Shown piece after piece: positions 1-13,310 of a stretch of 64,000 nt of DNA (within the stretch, counting starts at the first letter, position 1; every line of letters begins with the position of its first letter). The stretch is from Hyalella azteca (Eukaryota > Arthropoda > Malacostraca > Amphipoda > Hyalellidae), in assembly GCF_000764305.2 (NCBI RefSeq), contig NW_025932456.1, positions 62,001-126,000 on the forward strand, in the 5' to 3' direction. The translations under genes and the position numbers were made by a program. The notes under the pieces are model-generated. The model saw only the letters and a list, made by a program, of their open reading frames with translations, did not search any database and was not told where the DNA came from.

Positions 1-3000
1 CAAAGAGCAGACCACCCAAGCTCCCCCCACGAGCAGTAATTAGCAGCGATGTCAGTTTTGCACACCAAGTTTCGTGCGCAGGCATCGGACGCAAGATCTG
101 CAGCTTTCCACGGCAACGGGAATTCGAAAGCTTTTTAGCTTGGCATTTTAATGGCAAGTTATGACGACGTGCGGTGCCACGCGGCGCTTTTTATTGTTAC
201 TCGCAGAGTAATTGCATTTCTTAAGAGTACGCGCGAGTTGCTGTGTATTTTTTGAAGACAAAACTTTTGCTTCAAGCCGCTGAGCTGCTCGGAATTAATT
301 GCGTCAGCAGCATCTGATGCATGCATTGCAAAAGTCGTAACCGCAGCGAAATGAGATCCCGTCCTCCGGCAAACGTGGATCGTCGTAGAATTCAATTTGT
401 TAGATCCTTTATAGTATAGCAACGGGATTGCGACGCTGCAGCTTTGCTCCTAGACCAAGAAATTGAAGAGAACTGTACAAGAAGATAAGCAGCATATTGT
501 TACGATGAGATTTGTCTTCCCACGGAATAATTTTACTAATTTGGTTTTGCAATACGAACGGTGAGCATGTACTGGACATATCATTTAAATATTTTAATTA
601 TTATCACAATAAGTTATTTTATAAGCGTAACTCAGCATCTGCACAGACCACCATTATCATTTAAGCAATTTAAATGAGAAAAACTATGGGTATTAAGAAT
701 CTGAGTACTCGCTTCTTAAATTGCGTTGTGAACTAAGCGTTGAATTTTGATTATTTATTGTAAAGCCACAGCATCGTTGTTAAGTTGTCAGACTAGGTGA
801 AAAGTTCATATTTAATACTACTATTATTTTCGTGAAAAAAAAAAAATTATTGCACTTTATCGTATCATCAAAAATTAATTACAGAAAAAAGGTTTAGCGG
901 TGGGTAGCTTCCCTCACTCTTTGAGCAGATAAAACCTGTCGCGCTGTGAAGGATGTTGAATTGTTTTGGCTCGTTCCTCTTGAGCGTTTCTCATAAAACG
1001 TCTAGCCGCATATTAAGGTGGTTGAAATAATTTTTGACAACGAATATCACTTGACCATTTCAAGTAAACGCCATCTTCGCACACAGAAGCGCGATTGAAG
1101 TCGACGGAGGCGTTCGAGGAAACACTCCCGAGTCATGAGCAAAGCGTTGACAAGGTTGGTTGTGGAGGGAGAGAGAGCGAGGTAAGGGGTGCTCGGTAAA
1201 GTGTTCAGTCTAAATTGCAACATCGTCGTCGGCACTTGGAACGAGCGTTTTTGTGTGGCATTGCACTTCTAAGGCGCTGTAAAGCGTGTATATAAGGCGC
1301 GCTGAGGCCGGGAAGGCGAAGGCAGAGTCGCGGATCGTGTTGAGATCCCCTAGTCGACGTGGTCGCTACACGCGGAACATGAGACGACGCTCGCTTACAC
1401 AGCCTTACGAGGAACACACTAGGCAGTTGTGCTACGCTCAGCCCAAGATACTCCTCACGAAAACACAACGTCTTGCAGGAGGACACACTTCATGTACATT
1501 ATTTTTACAGAGCTCTTTCTAGTTCACTCTGATCCGGGGCAATTTTGACAGAATTGAAATATTTTGATTAAAAATAGCTTGTTAACACGGTTAATTATTT
1601 TGGGCTAAACGTTCAAGCCAATTTAACCGTGCACAAAAAATGCAAGCTATTTGACGCCTTGATTCATGTATATAGAAGTACATGTCTGCGCGCTACACGT
1701 TAAGTTGAAAGACAAGAGTTGGGTTACAGTCTGTTATGAAAGCGTCAGTAGGCAGCGTAGCAAATACACTTGAAAGTTAGCTCCGAGGGTCAGATCTTCG
1801 AAGCAGTACAGATGCCGCTGCCGCTATTTGTTTAAAGCGAAGTCATCCATTATAGAGATTAAGAGCTACCTTCCGATAATAGCTTCGCACCGCCACAAGC
1901 TCTTTGATCTCGACTTGTGTCTCTCTCTTGAAGTCTTTTTTATAAGCCTGTTTGTTGGTCTGCCAGCAAGCGTAGTCAGCATCTATATGCGACTTTAATG
2001 TTTACTAATACAAATTATATTAGAAAAATTCTAACTGATGTCAACCGAGGAACTCGTAGTAATAGAAATCACCAATATATTCACGCAATCCCAAATGCAA
2101 CACAACTTTGGCAGATGTAAGGCACTGAGATACTCAAATCTAATATTCAGAAATACATGATGCTCAATAAAAAGCGTTTGGAAAGCTCGATAGTCGAAGT
2201 CGTCTAAGAATTGGGCATCAGCAAACAATTCAGGTTTTATTCCTTTCAATCAATTGACATTTACATATAGCATCTCTCAGAAAAATCAATGAGTAAAGGC
2301 TTTGTCTTTAAATATTGAAAAATAACAATGACACATATTGTAAAAAGTATGATGATCCATCATTTATACTCTCCAGACTTGGTGCATGCTAATCAAATAA
2401 CCTATTATTATATTATAGCTCCAGTGATCAATGCGTCAAGTAAATTTTCATACGAGTATATAGACAGGTTATTCCAAAGCCTCAGCTTGCTACTGCGACA
2501 CAAGCGCTACACGGTCGATGTAAACAGAGGACATTGCAAAAATTTTGTATGGAATTCTGTTTAACACTCAAGACTTTTTCCACTGAGTAACATTTAGCTT
2601 CCTGGAATAAACATGCGCCACTAGAATGACATCTTCGAAGTGCAGAAAATATAGCGCTACAGCGCAAAGCATATTTAGGAAGTAGAGAGCGCAGTTTGAG
2701 ACTGACGAGCATTATTCATGAGGCGGTCATTCATTAAGTAGCAGCAAATTAAAGGCTACAGCGCAATGATCAAAGAAATAAGTAATAAGGCACCGCAGAG
2801 ACTCTCACCGTACCGCGATGGAAGTAAGCACGAAGGCCCTCAGTTTAACACAACCCACGCCGGTCAATGAAACGGAAGCGACGCACATGTTCGTTGCGCA
2901 CTCGAGAGACATGTTCTCGGTATGAGTGCAAGTGTACAATTATCTGGCCTAAATAGCAGGCCACAAATTACACAGCATGAACTATGGCTTCGCCAAAGCT

Positions 3001-6000
3001 TTCATGTTATCCGCTGATTAAAGGCAAGAAGTCGGCGCTCCAGCGCGCACTTGTTTCGTTGCAGAAGCTGCAACACTGGACATCAAGAGACAGTGTAAAC
3101 AGTACCGGCCACAAAACGGAAAAACAGACTTAATTTTGCCATCGAAGTGAAAAATTAATCCACTTGACGAAAATATTCCAGTCTAAAAATTTATTTGGGA
3201 GCCGCAAACCTCAAAGAGCTGAGCTGCCGCGGACCTAAATGAATGACATCCATGTACAGTACCGGTATGTTAGCCATCTACGTCAAATACCTACTGTAGT
3301 GCACTCATGTCACGTCAACTGTGTGGGCAGCTGGGTAAAAGTACGATGTAGGAACTGGAATCAAAAGTTGAGAAGTGGAATCAAGTCTCTCAAATATTAT
3401 TTGTAGCATTTTCATGCGGATCTTCTAAGTTGTAGTTGATGATGATTTATTGTAGGACTAGGAATCTTCCAAGCTAACAGAGAACTTTTTAGAGCCATCG
3501 TATTCAGGTGCACAGAACGGTAAAAAAATGTTTTTCTGGAAAGGTCGCTTGATGATCTGAAATTTAATACTGAGCAATTTAGAGCGCAAATGATTGATAC
3601 ATAAAAACTTAGCGCACGCCTAATGAAAAACTTCACAATAATATTCAAGCTGGAGAAAATTGAATACACCGAAGCACTACGCGACAAACTGCGTTTGCTT
3701 TGAAGTAAACGACACAGGAAACGCTAAAAGGCAGAGCGCCACCTAAGTCCATGCGCCGTTTAGTCACAGTACTCCGGGAGAGTTGAGGCATTCAACAGGC
3801 CTCTGTCCAATAAATAAATCTCGGCAGCGGCGAGAAGAGTGGCGGGCCAGAGACCCGCCCCTCCCTCCCTCCCTGGAGCTGTCTCTTTCTCGCCCAGTAT
3901 TTATTGGTGCCTGCTCCTCCTCCCCACCTTGCTCCCTCTACACCTGCGGCACCTCACACCTTGCTCTGTTATTATCACACCAACCGCCGCACTTTCTGAC
4001 ACCTGCCTCCTCCCTCATACTCCTTCACCTTCCTCCCCTCCACATTTTCTTGGAGCAGAAAAAATTCTCAGCCTCCACACGGCACGATCTCGACAAGCCC
4101 AGCGGTGAGTGTTGGCCATGACTGTACACCGCGGCGGTGCCTTCAAAAGACGAGCGTTACCTGAAGTGACAGCTCTGATGTAGCAGTTGTACTGCCACTA
4201 CCATCCCTGGCGATGTCCCTGCACACTAAAATATTCATGACAAACCTATGCTACTTATCACAAGCTTTACTTGCCGCTGCCAACTATGGTGGTATCTATG
4301 GTTCCATCATTTTCCGCATTGTTTTTCATTTTTTAACAAAAACGAATATTACTAGTAATATAGCATCCTACCTTAACTCCTCTGTTAGAAGTGGTCTCCT
4401 TAGAATTATAACCTTGTGCACCAGCACATAGGTATAGTTTATCGCTATCTAATAAGATATCAGTAGAACGTATTGCGTATGTCCCATACAGGTAATTCTT
4501 TTCCTTATTTATTAAAACTATTATAATATTTCATTGTTCTTTGGTGGAAAAAACTCTAAAATATCTTATCTTATTTACATGAAAAATGTTTAGAAATGCA
4601 GAAAAATGGTTTTAATATGAACCAAGTAAATCTGATAAATTTATTCGACTAAACATTTCTGATAACAAAAGTACCTACTACCTGATATTATAAAATAGAA
4701 TTTGGAAGTAATTTAGCTATATGCATAGGAAACTGACTACCGAGAACTCTTGATAATTCAGAAGTTAAGACATCAGAAGTTTTTGTGTGTCAAGGACCCG
4801 TAACTTCCAAAGATCCTCAAATACCAGCACTGAACGTTCATGTATCATCTACTATGTACCTATGATATATAATAGAATTTATAACGAAGTAAGAAGTAAA
4901 AACACAATGCAGATAAAATGGAATGTACATTGTCTTGGAGAAGGTCTCTTGAATTCATATATAGTCCGATGCAGATCAGATTCTATTTTGAAAACTGTTG
5001 AGCGCGCGAGAGAATGCATTTGAGCGAATCCAAGTCGTGGATTCCATGTCGAACCGAAGTAATTCCATGATCGTTGTTTTAGCAGATGCGACCCAAAGAA
5101 ACGGAAGACTTGTCACCGTAAATCAAGAGGCCGTTCTTGAGTGTACAGAAGAGGAAGGAGGATCATCAATTACAGCCTCGAACTGCAGACACAAAAGAAC
5201 TCACTTCCATTCTCAGGATAGCAATCAAGTCCCGCAGAGACGCTTGGAATTACACGACAGAGGCTGGATCAAAACTACTTCAGGAAACTCGCCTTAAGAC
5301 GAATGTATAATTACATTCAGCAAGTGTTCTCAATTTCCAATAAATAGCAGTCGAAACCTGGGAATCAAGTTCTGAAATAACGTCAATGACGTAGCAAAAA
5401 ACAACTGATTAGGGCACGCAAACCTTGCAAGGAAATTCGTGCAATGTCCATCATCAAACTGTCGACGTTGACACTTGCTGCAAAATGTGCAAAGAAGACA
5501 GGAACAGTTGAACGCCTTTCTAATCCATTGATGTCACCTTTATGGTGAGTGAACCATTGAGGCGGAACGCTGTGTGAGGAGCATAACAATCCCTTTATCC
5601 TATAAATCAAGATGCAGAGACAAGTTCTCGACTCTCGGACAACTTTGTCTTAGGCCGCAATCTGATCGAGAAGACGCGGTTCAAGATGGAGCTAATTGCA
5701 GTGCCTCCGGAGACGGACTGTTTACGCTCGTCTCGCTCTAATAGAAGGCCATTGTGTGCGCCCTAATAGGAGTCTATTGTATGTGTTCTAATGAGGGGAG
5801 CAACTAGCAGAGATAGCCGTGACGCTACCAGACGCATCAAGCTATTGTTACGGCATGCCCCGGCTGTCCTTCTTGACGCCACACTTTTTCCAGCCACGAC
5901 TCCGCGACCCATTCCTAACTCAAAGAACTCAAGCTGCCGATCTAAGGAGTGCAAACCAAACACACATGGCCCATCAAAAAAAAACACTGACATATTTACA

Positions 6001-8618
6001 TTGTTTTCTACATGAAAATTGCACATAAAACCTCTCTAGCACACACTACCGCGTGTGTCGAGCCAAGTTTGATGGCAGTGCTGGCGAGAGTGGAAGGTTT
6101 AGTTGGGTGTCGGCGTCATTTGATGCGCGTGCTGTCAGACCCGCTAAGGCGGTTGCCGGCTGTCCAAGCCAAGCGGCGTCTAGTTAGCAGAATGAGGTAT
6201 CTCTTGTGATAGCAGGCCTTGCTGCTAGGCTAGTTTGCTTCTCTGTTATTACCTCGGCTCGACGATTTACACACAAGGCTACAAGAGAGGATGCCGCCGC
6301 TCTGCTACACGCAGCACAGAGATGGCCATTGCTGATCTGCGTCTCTTCTCTCGTTCTTCGCCAGAGCGAGATAGCTTCTACCTGGCGCTGCTGATCTTAA
6401 CAGCTAGCAGCCCATGCACTTAAACAGCCTTAAAACATCGCCGACACATCAACGCAAAAATTTCACATAAAACTTAACATCCGTTCCGACACTAAAAATG
6501 ATAAGTCCAACAACGATATCGGCTGATGAATTCAGACGATACTGCTAACAAATGACTGGGATTTTCTTCCAGAAGTATAAGACCGATGCGGCATGCAGAG
6601 GTTGGTACCTATTTAACAAATGCTAAAAAACTCATTCAGGAATATCTTGGGCCATACTCCGAGGCTCCTTTTTCAAGAGCCACGTATCGCAGCACGCCAG
6701 GCCTAGAAGGCCCAAATGGGAGGCATATATGTGGGCATTAACGTCGATCACACGAAATTTTCGGGAGGTTCCCACAAAAGATCAGCAGGGATACATCATA
6801 TTAAATTAGGAACGCATGGTCGAGTCCCTTCAGGCGCAAGAGCTGATCCATAGAGAGCAATATTTCGTCACCTGCCAAGTTCCTGTAAAATTGTTTGCCG
6901 ACGGGGAGACTTTTTGTTACTTTCCAGGGAGCATGACGGACGGTGACAGACAGAGCGTGACCAATACATAGAGCGCGTCCAAAGTCCCATTATTAAAGAA
7001 CCGGCAACTCCGACATTGCTACAAAGAACAATTTCTACGATATTATTACCCAAACAAGATTATTTATAGGCGCATGATTGCGGCAGGCGAAATTGAGGCA
7101 GAGAATATTTACATTATTTGCATGCGCCATCATTTACACCTGGTTTGCCATTACAAAGTTTACACCAATTTACTTCTATTAGTAGTCGCAAACATAGGCA
7201 TGAAGAATATAAACGCAATAGTTAGCAAGAATGAAATGAACATAAAAGCATTCATATTAGAATAAATTTATAACTGAAAACGCATGCCATGTGTTATGGT
7301 CAAATAAGTCAGCAACGTTAATTGCAAAAACTTGAAGCACGAGAGGAAAGCTCAGCTAAGAAAAGCGTCAAAAAAATTATGTCAAAAAATAATTAAAATA
7401 TTTCAAATATTTCGAATCTTAGAACCATTTCACCACACCAATTCTGGTCAGCTTACCGTGATAAGAAACGAACGTGCATTCAATCTTGCCTTCCTTCTAA
7501 ATTAACTTTTTCAAATAATCATAGGATCTTTGTCACGAAAAAAAAAACTCAAATAAATAGCGAGGAATGTGAATTTATACATTTATTTAACATACCAATG
7601 AAGAGTAAATAGAACTATCCTAAATTTCTAGATAAAGTAATAAAAAATATCGGCATTACTACTATTTACTAGTATTCTTTATCACATCAACATCTTTCAT
7701 ATCTATTTCTCAGAGCAAATCTGTGGCAGCTGCTTCTGATAATAAGATTAAATAAGCTGTACCTACGCACAGTGCGTGCTCTTGACGCTTAGGTTAGCTT
7801 CGTAGCGGCGCTAGGCCGAAGAAAAATCGAACTCGAGCGGCTAGCGATGCCGCGACGATTTGAGGCAGACGACGCAGTATCGCCGCGCATATCACGCGCC
7901 AAGAAAATGCTTCCTTAAAAACGAACCCATGACAGCCGTGATGAAGCTCCTGTCTTAACATTAACCAACACAAACGCTGCAAAAACGAAAAGACTGAGGT
8001 TGTAGCAGGTCTGCGGGTGAAGATGTCAGCATACACAAGCGGGTGCTGTGCGAGTGCCAACTGATATCAACATCAAAATTAATAAATGGCGATACTATAA
8101 GTAATAATGAGACAGTACAGATGAGCATACGAATCTAAAATAACAACAGAAACGAGACAAGAAAGCTTAAAATACCTTTACAATCTTAAAAAATGAACGA
8201 ATATGAAATTCTACAAAAAATACATTAAATAATTTAAAGTTATCAGAAGTAAACCGCCCCTATTTAGTTTTTTTTTCGATTGCCACATTAAGCAAGTTCG
8301 TGGCACGCATCGCTGCTTCAAGACTTTTATCCCGTTTACATATCTTTCCTTAAATAATTCTACTTATATTTACTGTCAGAAAAATTATAAAAAATTAAAA
8401 TTATTAATTTAAAATAATTAATTAAAAAAATTATTTAAAGATCATCAAGCAACCCCAACCCCGTCCGTGACAAGCACATTGCGGCGCAGATGATGGGGCA
8501 GACGTTGAAGGAGCAGAGCAGCAATATATATACTGTAACTAGGATATATATACTACATCTGCAGCACTGCACTTGAGCTTTGGTAAACAAAATAAGACAT
8601 GTTTGTATTGTAGGGTAG
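1..8618. other. No gene seen
   Basis: AT-rich DNA with scattered ORFs up to 112 codons that match no family I know. A pyrimidine-rich stretch at 3860-4080 opens overlapping frames and is low complexity. GC-richer islands at 5640-6420 and 7790-8060 carry no recognisable exon. Confidence 0.5.
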
Positions 8619-8718
8619 GGTATGTATGTATGTAGGTATGTATGTATGTATGTATGTATGAATGTATGTATGTATGTATGTACCTATGTATGTATTTATG
8701 TATGTTGTATGTATGTGT
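8619..8718. repeat. (TATG)n microsatellite
   Basis: About 24 tetranucleotide units with a few substitutions and one short indel. Simple repeat; no gene adjacent. Confidence 0.95.
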
Positions 8719-10339
8719 TCTGATGTGCTTTGTAGGATTTGATTCCCATGAGTAACGAGGGAAGATAACCCTATGCTAATTCTACAGAATTAACACCTAG
8801 GAGTTTTTAGTACATTAATAATATAAGCATTGGAGTTGGAGCGACGGCATTTGCAATAACAGAAGACGCGCAAGCAACATACGAGTATGAGGTGAAGTAA
8901 GTCTCAAGTGATAGCGGGCTGTGTGATGAGATAGCGCTTATGACGGCCTCTAGACAACGACACACCGAAGCTAACCAGCAGCGCAAACAGGGATTCAATA
9001 TGTCACGTTAAGAAACATTTCCAGGAAGCGCCTGATGAGCAAATCTTTGATTTCTCGATAGCATAAGAATAAATCCATAACTGCTAATAAAGAATCTGTT
9101 TCATCGTTTATTTATTATTACAGCGGTTGTAATATATTGAGAGCAATTGAGTTAAAGAAAATGAGGAGGCTTACATTTTGCATACGGTACTCCTGTGTTC
9201 ATAAGCAGTTTATATAAATTTAATTAAATATAATAAAATAGAATAAGTATCATTATTCGCTGTACACTTACGAGTATCATGCGCAAAAATGAACGTTTTC
9301 ACCGTTTATTGGAAAAAAGTAACACAAACCTGGCGTCACTTAGGGTGAGAAAACTGGAATTCAACGTTAATATAAATAGATATTATTTTTGCAGAGAATT
9401 ATATGACATTTTTCATCGCCCAGATATTTTCTAAGTTGCCCTGCATGTCAGTGGTGGATTGTAACAAATAGGTATAGATCGAGTTGCCCCCTTGTAACTT
9501 GGTGCTGATAAACACGAGAGAAGAAAACAATTTGGCAAATTAACTGAATCAGCATTCAATGTTTTTATATATATAAGGTCCTCGAATAGAAACTTCGTGC
9601 TAACGAGAGATGTTTATGCAATAGGACCGCTTCGAACGCCTTTATAGGAGCCATCACGCTTGACTAATTCCCCAGACTTAATTCCATTAAGGCTTAATTT
9701 TTTTATAGAAGACATGTCTCTTTGGCCAGGCGTGAGACACGCTCCAACTAATTTACTGCACACAATAAAATCTTCAGCCAACTTATCAACAGTCAATTTT
9801 AGCGAAATTCCGCTTACATTTTTATCGATGGACGCATATATTTCACAACCCTTTCCTATTGAGTTGACTACGATTATCCACACGCATGTCAATGCCTACT
9901 ACTTGCGCTTGCCAAAATATTGAGGTTAATTCCCGGTGGTATATGTGTGAACCTAGTCAATACAGAATACACATTCTAGAGTACGTATGTACCAATACAT
10001 ATATACACCTCAGCCCCCTTCTCGAGCCAACGCCCCCCAAATGCGTGGCCGCAGAGTCCCGCGGCGACGTCGGCCAGCGAGGGGTCCCACCAGCCGTCGC
10101 GTGTGATCTATCAATCTGCGGGGGGCGAACGGAAATCAATTGGGGAGGTGTAGCAACAATTGGAGCTCTCAGCTTGACGCCGATTACCCTTTCAAAGCGA
10201 GTGAGAAATCCAGCGGATACCTGTGTGACCTGAGCACCTGAGCCTTGCCACAAACTCTGCTCCTTTGCTCTCTGCACCCACTCATTGAATGCATTAAACG
10301 CATGCATTATTATCCTTAGTTCTTCACGCGCTGAAACAC
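8719..10339. other. No gene seen
   Basis: Overlapping antisense ORFs of about 90 codons at 9614-9923 and about 116 codons at 9886-10307, the latter pair in a GC-richer patch. Neither shows a recognisable domain. Confidence 0.45.
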
Positions 10340-10365
10340 TGAAAGGATAAAAATATCCTTTCAGG
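10340..10365. repeat. Hairpin, first of a pair
   Basis: The stem CTGAAAGGATA / TATCCTTTCAG has 11 perfect pairs around a loop of AAAA. A second copy lies 90 bases downstream. Confidence 0.8.
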
Positions 10366-10429
10366 GATATTTTTCTATATTCTTTGAAGAAACTGTTAGC
10401 GTATTTTTTATATTTTTTTAACCTTTCCT

Positions 10430-10455
10430 CTGAAAGGATAAAAATATCCTTTTAG
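10430..10455. repeat. Hairpin, second of a pair
   Basis: Same stem as the hairpin at 10340 except that the right arm ends TTTTAG, leaving one G-T pair. The flanks also match (AGGGATATTTTT versus AGGGAACTTTTT), so the duplicated unit extends past the hairpin. The end of this arm, CCTTTTAG, resembles a splice acceptor and precedes an open frame. Confidence 0.75.
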
Positions 10456-10597
10456 GGAACTTTTTGTGGAATCAACTAAAAAGCCGATTGATTCTACAAC
10501 AAATTCCGAAATTCTAAAGCTACGTACGGCTTCACTCAAAGAAGAAATTCAAAATATTTCTGAACGTCTTCAAGATATATTGGCCTTCTGTGTTTAA
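10456..10597 (+). other. Candidate terminal coding exon with heptad pattern (unrecognised)
   Basis: After the acceptor-like CCTTTTAG (10448-10455) an open frame of 46 codons runs to TAA at 10595-10597: ELFVESTKKPIDSTTNSEIL, then KLRTASLKEEIQNISERLQD, then ILAFCV. The Leu/Ile spacing 4-3-4-3 in LKEEIQNISERLQDI fits an amphipathic or coiled-coil helix. The composition (Lys, Glu, Ser, Asn, Gln) is more protein-like than that of surrounding frames. No family was recognised and no upstream exon was found; chance or a pseudogene exon remain possible. Confidence 0.22.
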
Positions 10598-11229
10598 TTA
10601 TTAATAATTTTTTTATCAACACTGTGAAATAAGCGATTTTCCACGCAGGAAATTCATGAAATCTACGTTGAATATTGAGGTCGCTCATGGATCATACGTT
10701 TCGAAATAGAAAAAAAAGACTATAGGTACAGTCTATACTGCGCTCAAACTTAATTATCAGGCGTTAGCTTACGTTCACTCACTGACATACCTATGTGCCC
10801 TGCAAGGAAACAATATATCTTAGGTTGAATGACAACAGCGAACGGCCTTTTATTTGGCCGGCAAGCCCGATTTGAGTGATGCAAACACGAACATTCGGAA
10901 GGTCGTTATAATTTGTTTGATGACGCGAAGTGGAGTAGAACCACCGAGAGGTGAGGTGAAGCAGCAACACCGTGGAGCGAGGTGTTCTTATGTCAAGTTT
11001 AGGACGTTCTCATCCGTGGTCATGCTGATCCGCCGTCTTCGTCATCCACCGTCCTCAAGCCGTCGATATGGACACGTCGCCCGCCTGCGGGGCGCGGAGG
11101 ATAACGTTGAACGTGACCACCGCGCATCTGACCACATTTGGGCCAGTTGATGCAAGATGCTGTTGCTTGCTACTTGCCGAGGGTAGTGATGCACAACTGA
11201 ACGATTGGGAGGCAGCGTGAACAGAAGAA

Positions 11230-11319
11230 CAGCGTGACAGAACAGCAGCGTGACAGAACAGCAGCGTGACAGAACAGCAGCGTGACAGAACAGCAACGTG
11301 ACAGAACAGCAGAGTGACA
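11230..11319. repeat. 16-bp minisatellite
   Basis: About six copies of AGCGTGACAGAACAGC at exactly 16-base spacing (GTGACA at 11234, 11250, 11266, and so on). It runs directly into the 41-bp repeat that shares GTGACAGA. Confidence 0.92.
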
Positions 11320-11420
11320 GAGCTGCGTCACAGGCTCGGGTGTCACCGCAGCGCGTGACAGAGCTGCGTCACAGGCTCAAGTGTCACAGCAGCGCGTGAC
11401 AGAGCTGCGTCACAGGCTCA
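11313..11420. repeat. 41-bp minisatellite
   Basis: Units begin GTGACAGAGCTGCGTCACAG at 11314, 11355 and 11396. The start GTGAC(A)...GTCAC is self-complementary. The first half derives from the preceding 16-bp repeat. Confidence 0.92.
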
Positions 11421-11725
11421 CAACATTGATCATCATATTCCAGCGCCAACATGTCAATGATCGTCATATTCCAGCATCAACATCGCAACACCACAGGATC
11501 AAGCTTAATGATAAACGCAAGCGGAAAAATATCATACGTTCTTTTGTTTAGTAGTGTATCACTCCGCTTCATTTTTAGGTTCGGAATTCGATACAACTTA
11601 ATATTTGTCCAAACAAATTCTCGACATTATAGTACTGGATCATGGCTCGTACTTCGGGAGGTCAAGAAAAGGATGGACGCTGGATTAGAATTTTATTGCA
11701 GCATCCAGGCACTGTGATACTGGGA

Positions 11726-12003
11726 TCCATATACGCTGGTCAGGTCTATACGCTGGTCAGATCCATATACGCTGGTCAGGTCTATACGCTGGTCAGGTAT
11801 ATATACGCTGGTCAGGCCTATACGCTGGTCAGGCCTATATAGACTCGGGTCAGGCCACTCAGGCGTATATCTCTGGTTAGGCGGATAATCTGGTCATACG
11901 GATACGCTGGCCATTCGGATACGCTGGTCAGGCAGATACGCTGGTCATACGGATACGCTGGTCAGACGTATACGCTGGTCAGACGTATACGCTGGTCAGA
12001 CCA
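11726..12003. repeat. 15-17 bp minisatellite with core ATACGCTGGTCAG
   Basis: The core ATACGCTGGTCAG or a close variant recurs about 16 times with variable 2-4 base linkers (GTCT, ATCC, GCCT, ACGT). Irregular near 11835-11935. Confidence 0.92.
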
Positions 12004-12346
12004 GCAGGGCTCGCGTGTCGGGGAGGTGACACCTGATACGCTATCAGCCCAGTCCGCCCTGGCGCCGCCATTACCTGCACCCCTCACCCGCCAACCTATG
12101 TGCTCTTCATGAATGTATGTAGTGCATTGTGAATTTACGCAGTGTACTATTAATGTACACCTGTGAGCTAGTAATGTACACAGTGCCCTGGTAATTTCCT
12201 CAGTGCATTTTGTGTGCTTTCAGTGAGCAGTGCCTTGTGTGGTTACGCAACTTGCTGTGCTGTGTCCGTACGCAGAGCTCCATCCTCTGATTGTCAGCCT
12301 TTGCAGCACTACTGTCAGCAATAAGCAAGAAACAGCATCGTACATT

Positions 12347-12895
12347 AGCTGGCGCAACTGAAGGCGTCAGCTGGCCCAACTGAGGGCATCAGCTGGCCCA
12401 ACTGAGGGCATCAGCTGGCGCAACTGAGGGCATCAGATGGCCCAACTGAGGGCATCAGCTGGCCCAACTGAGGGCATCAGCTGGCCCAACTGAGGGCATC
12501 AGCTGGCGCAACTGAGGGCATCAGCTGGCGCAACTGAGGGCATCAGCTGGCGCAACTGAGGGCATCAGCTGGTGCAACTGAGGGCATCAGCAAGCCCAAC
12601 TGAGGGCATCAGCTGGTGCAACTGAAGGCGTCAGCTGGCACAACTGAGAGCATCAGATGGCGCAACTGAGGGCATCAGCTGGAAGCCCAACTGAGGGCAT
12701 CAGCTGGCGCAACTGAGGGCATCAGCTGGTGCAACTGAGGGCATCAGCAAGCCCAACTGAGGGCATCAGCTTGTGCAACTGAGGGCATCAGCTGGCCCAA
12801 CTGAGAGCATCAGCTGGCGCATGAGGGCATCAGCTGGCGCAACTGAGGGCATCAGCTGGCGCAACTGAGGGCATCAGCTGGCGCAACTGAGGGCA
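12347..12895. repeat. 22-bp minisatellite, about 24 copies
   Basis: The unit contains CAACTGAGGGCATCAGCTGG with GC, CC or TG variants in the linker. A variant block with CAAGCCCAACTG occurs twice (around 12592 and 12750), which suggests a duplicated higher-order unit. Transcription or coding is not indicated. Confidence 0.95.
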
Positions 12896-13124
12896 GTTCC
12901 ACTGACTCCTGATCCTCAGCGGCGAGGGAACCCGCATGCCGACAGCTGGGAGCGATGAACGACGAAGGCGGCGCATCAGCGTGGCCTGAAGCTGCGGTAT
13001 CATTAACACCAACAAAGATACGCAAATCAAATCTGTAAGACTTACGATTGCAGACAAGTATTAAAACCTCAAATTAGACATATCTTCCAAAGACGACATT
13101 CGAAAATAACGAACTGTAGCCTCA

Positions 13125-13310
13125 TGGCAATGTGTTACAGAGGTTACAGTACGAGTACTAGGATTGGAGCAGTGAGGTGCGGGTTTGATCCAAGCTACCT
13201 CCGACAGTTGTGGTGAAAATCGGTGAAGTGACAGTGCATGGGCGGTCTTGAATGGCAAGATTGGAGCAGTGAGTAACGGATTCGATGCCCAAGCAATCTG
13301 TAAGAATTCT
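13125..13310 (+). mobile_element. Possible tRNA-derived dimeric SINE, locus 1
   Basis: An A-box-like TGGCAATGTGT (13125) is followed 57 bases later by a B-box-like GGTTTGATCC (13182), inside GGATTGGAGCAGTGAGGTGC context. About 105 bases further a second unit, GATTGGAGCAGTGAG, recurs with GGATTCGATGCC. The shared ~34-nt core with the locus at 45.84 kb shows it is a dispersed repeat. No full tRNA cloverleaf could be drawn. Confidence 0.4.

Noticed and set aside
3783..4121. 112-codon Pro/Ser/Leu-rich frame
   Set aside because: Pyrimidine-rich low complexity, with a second open frame overlapping it on the same strand; no domain.
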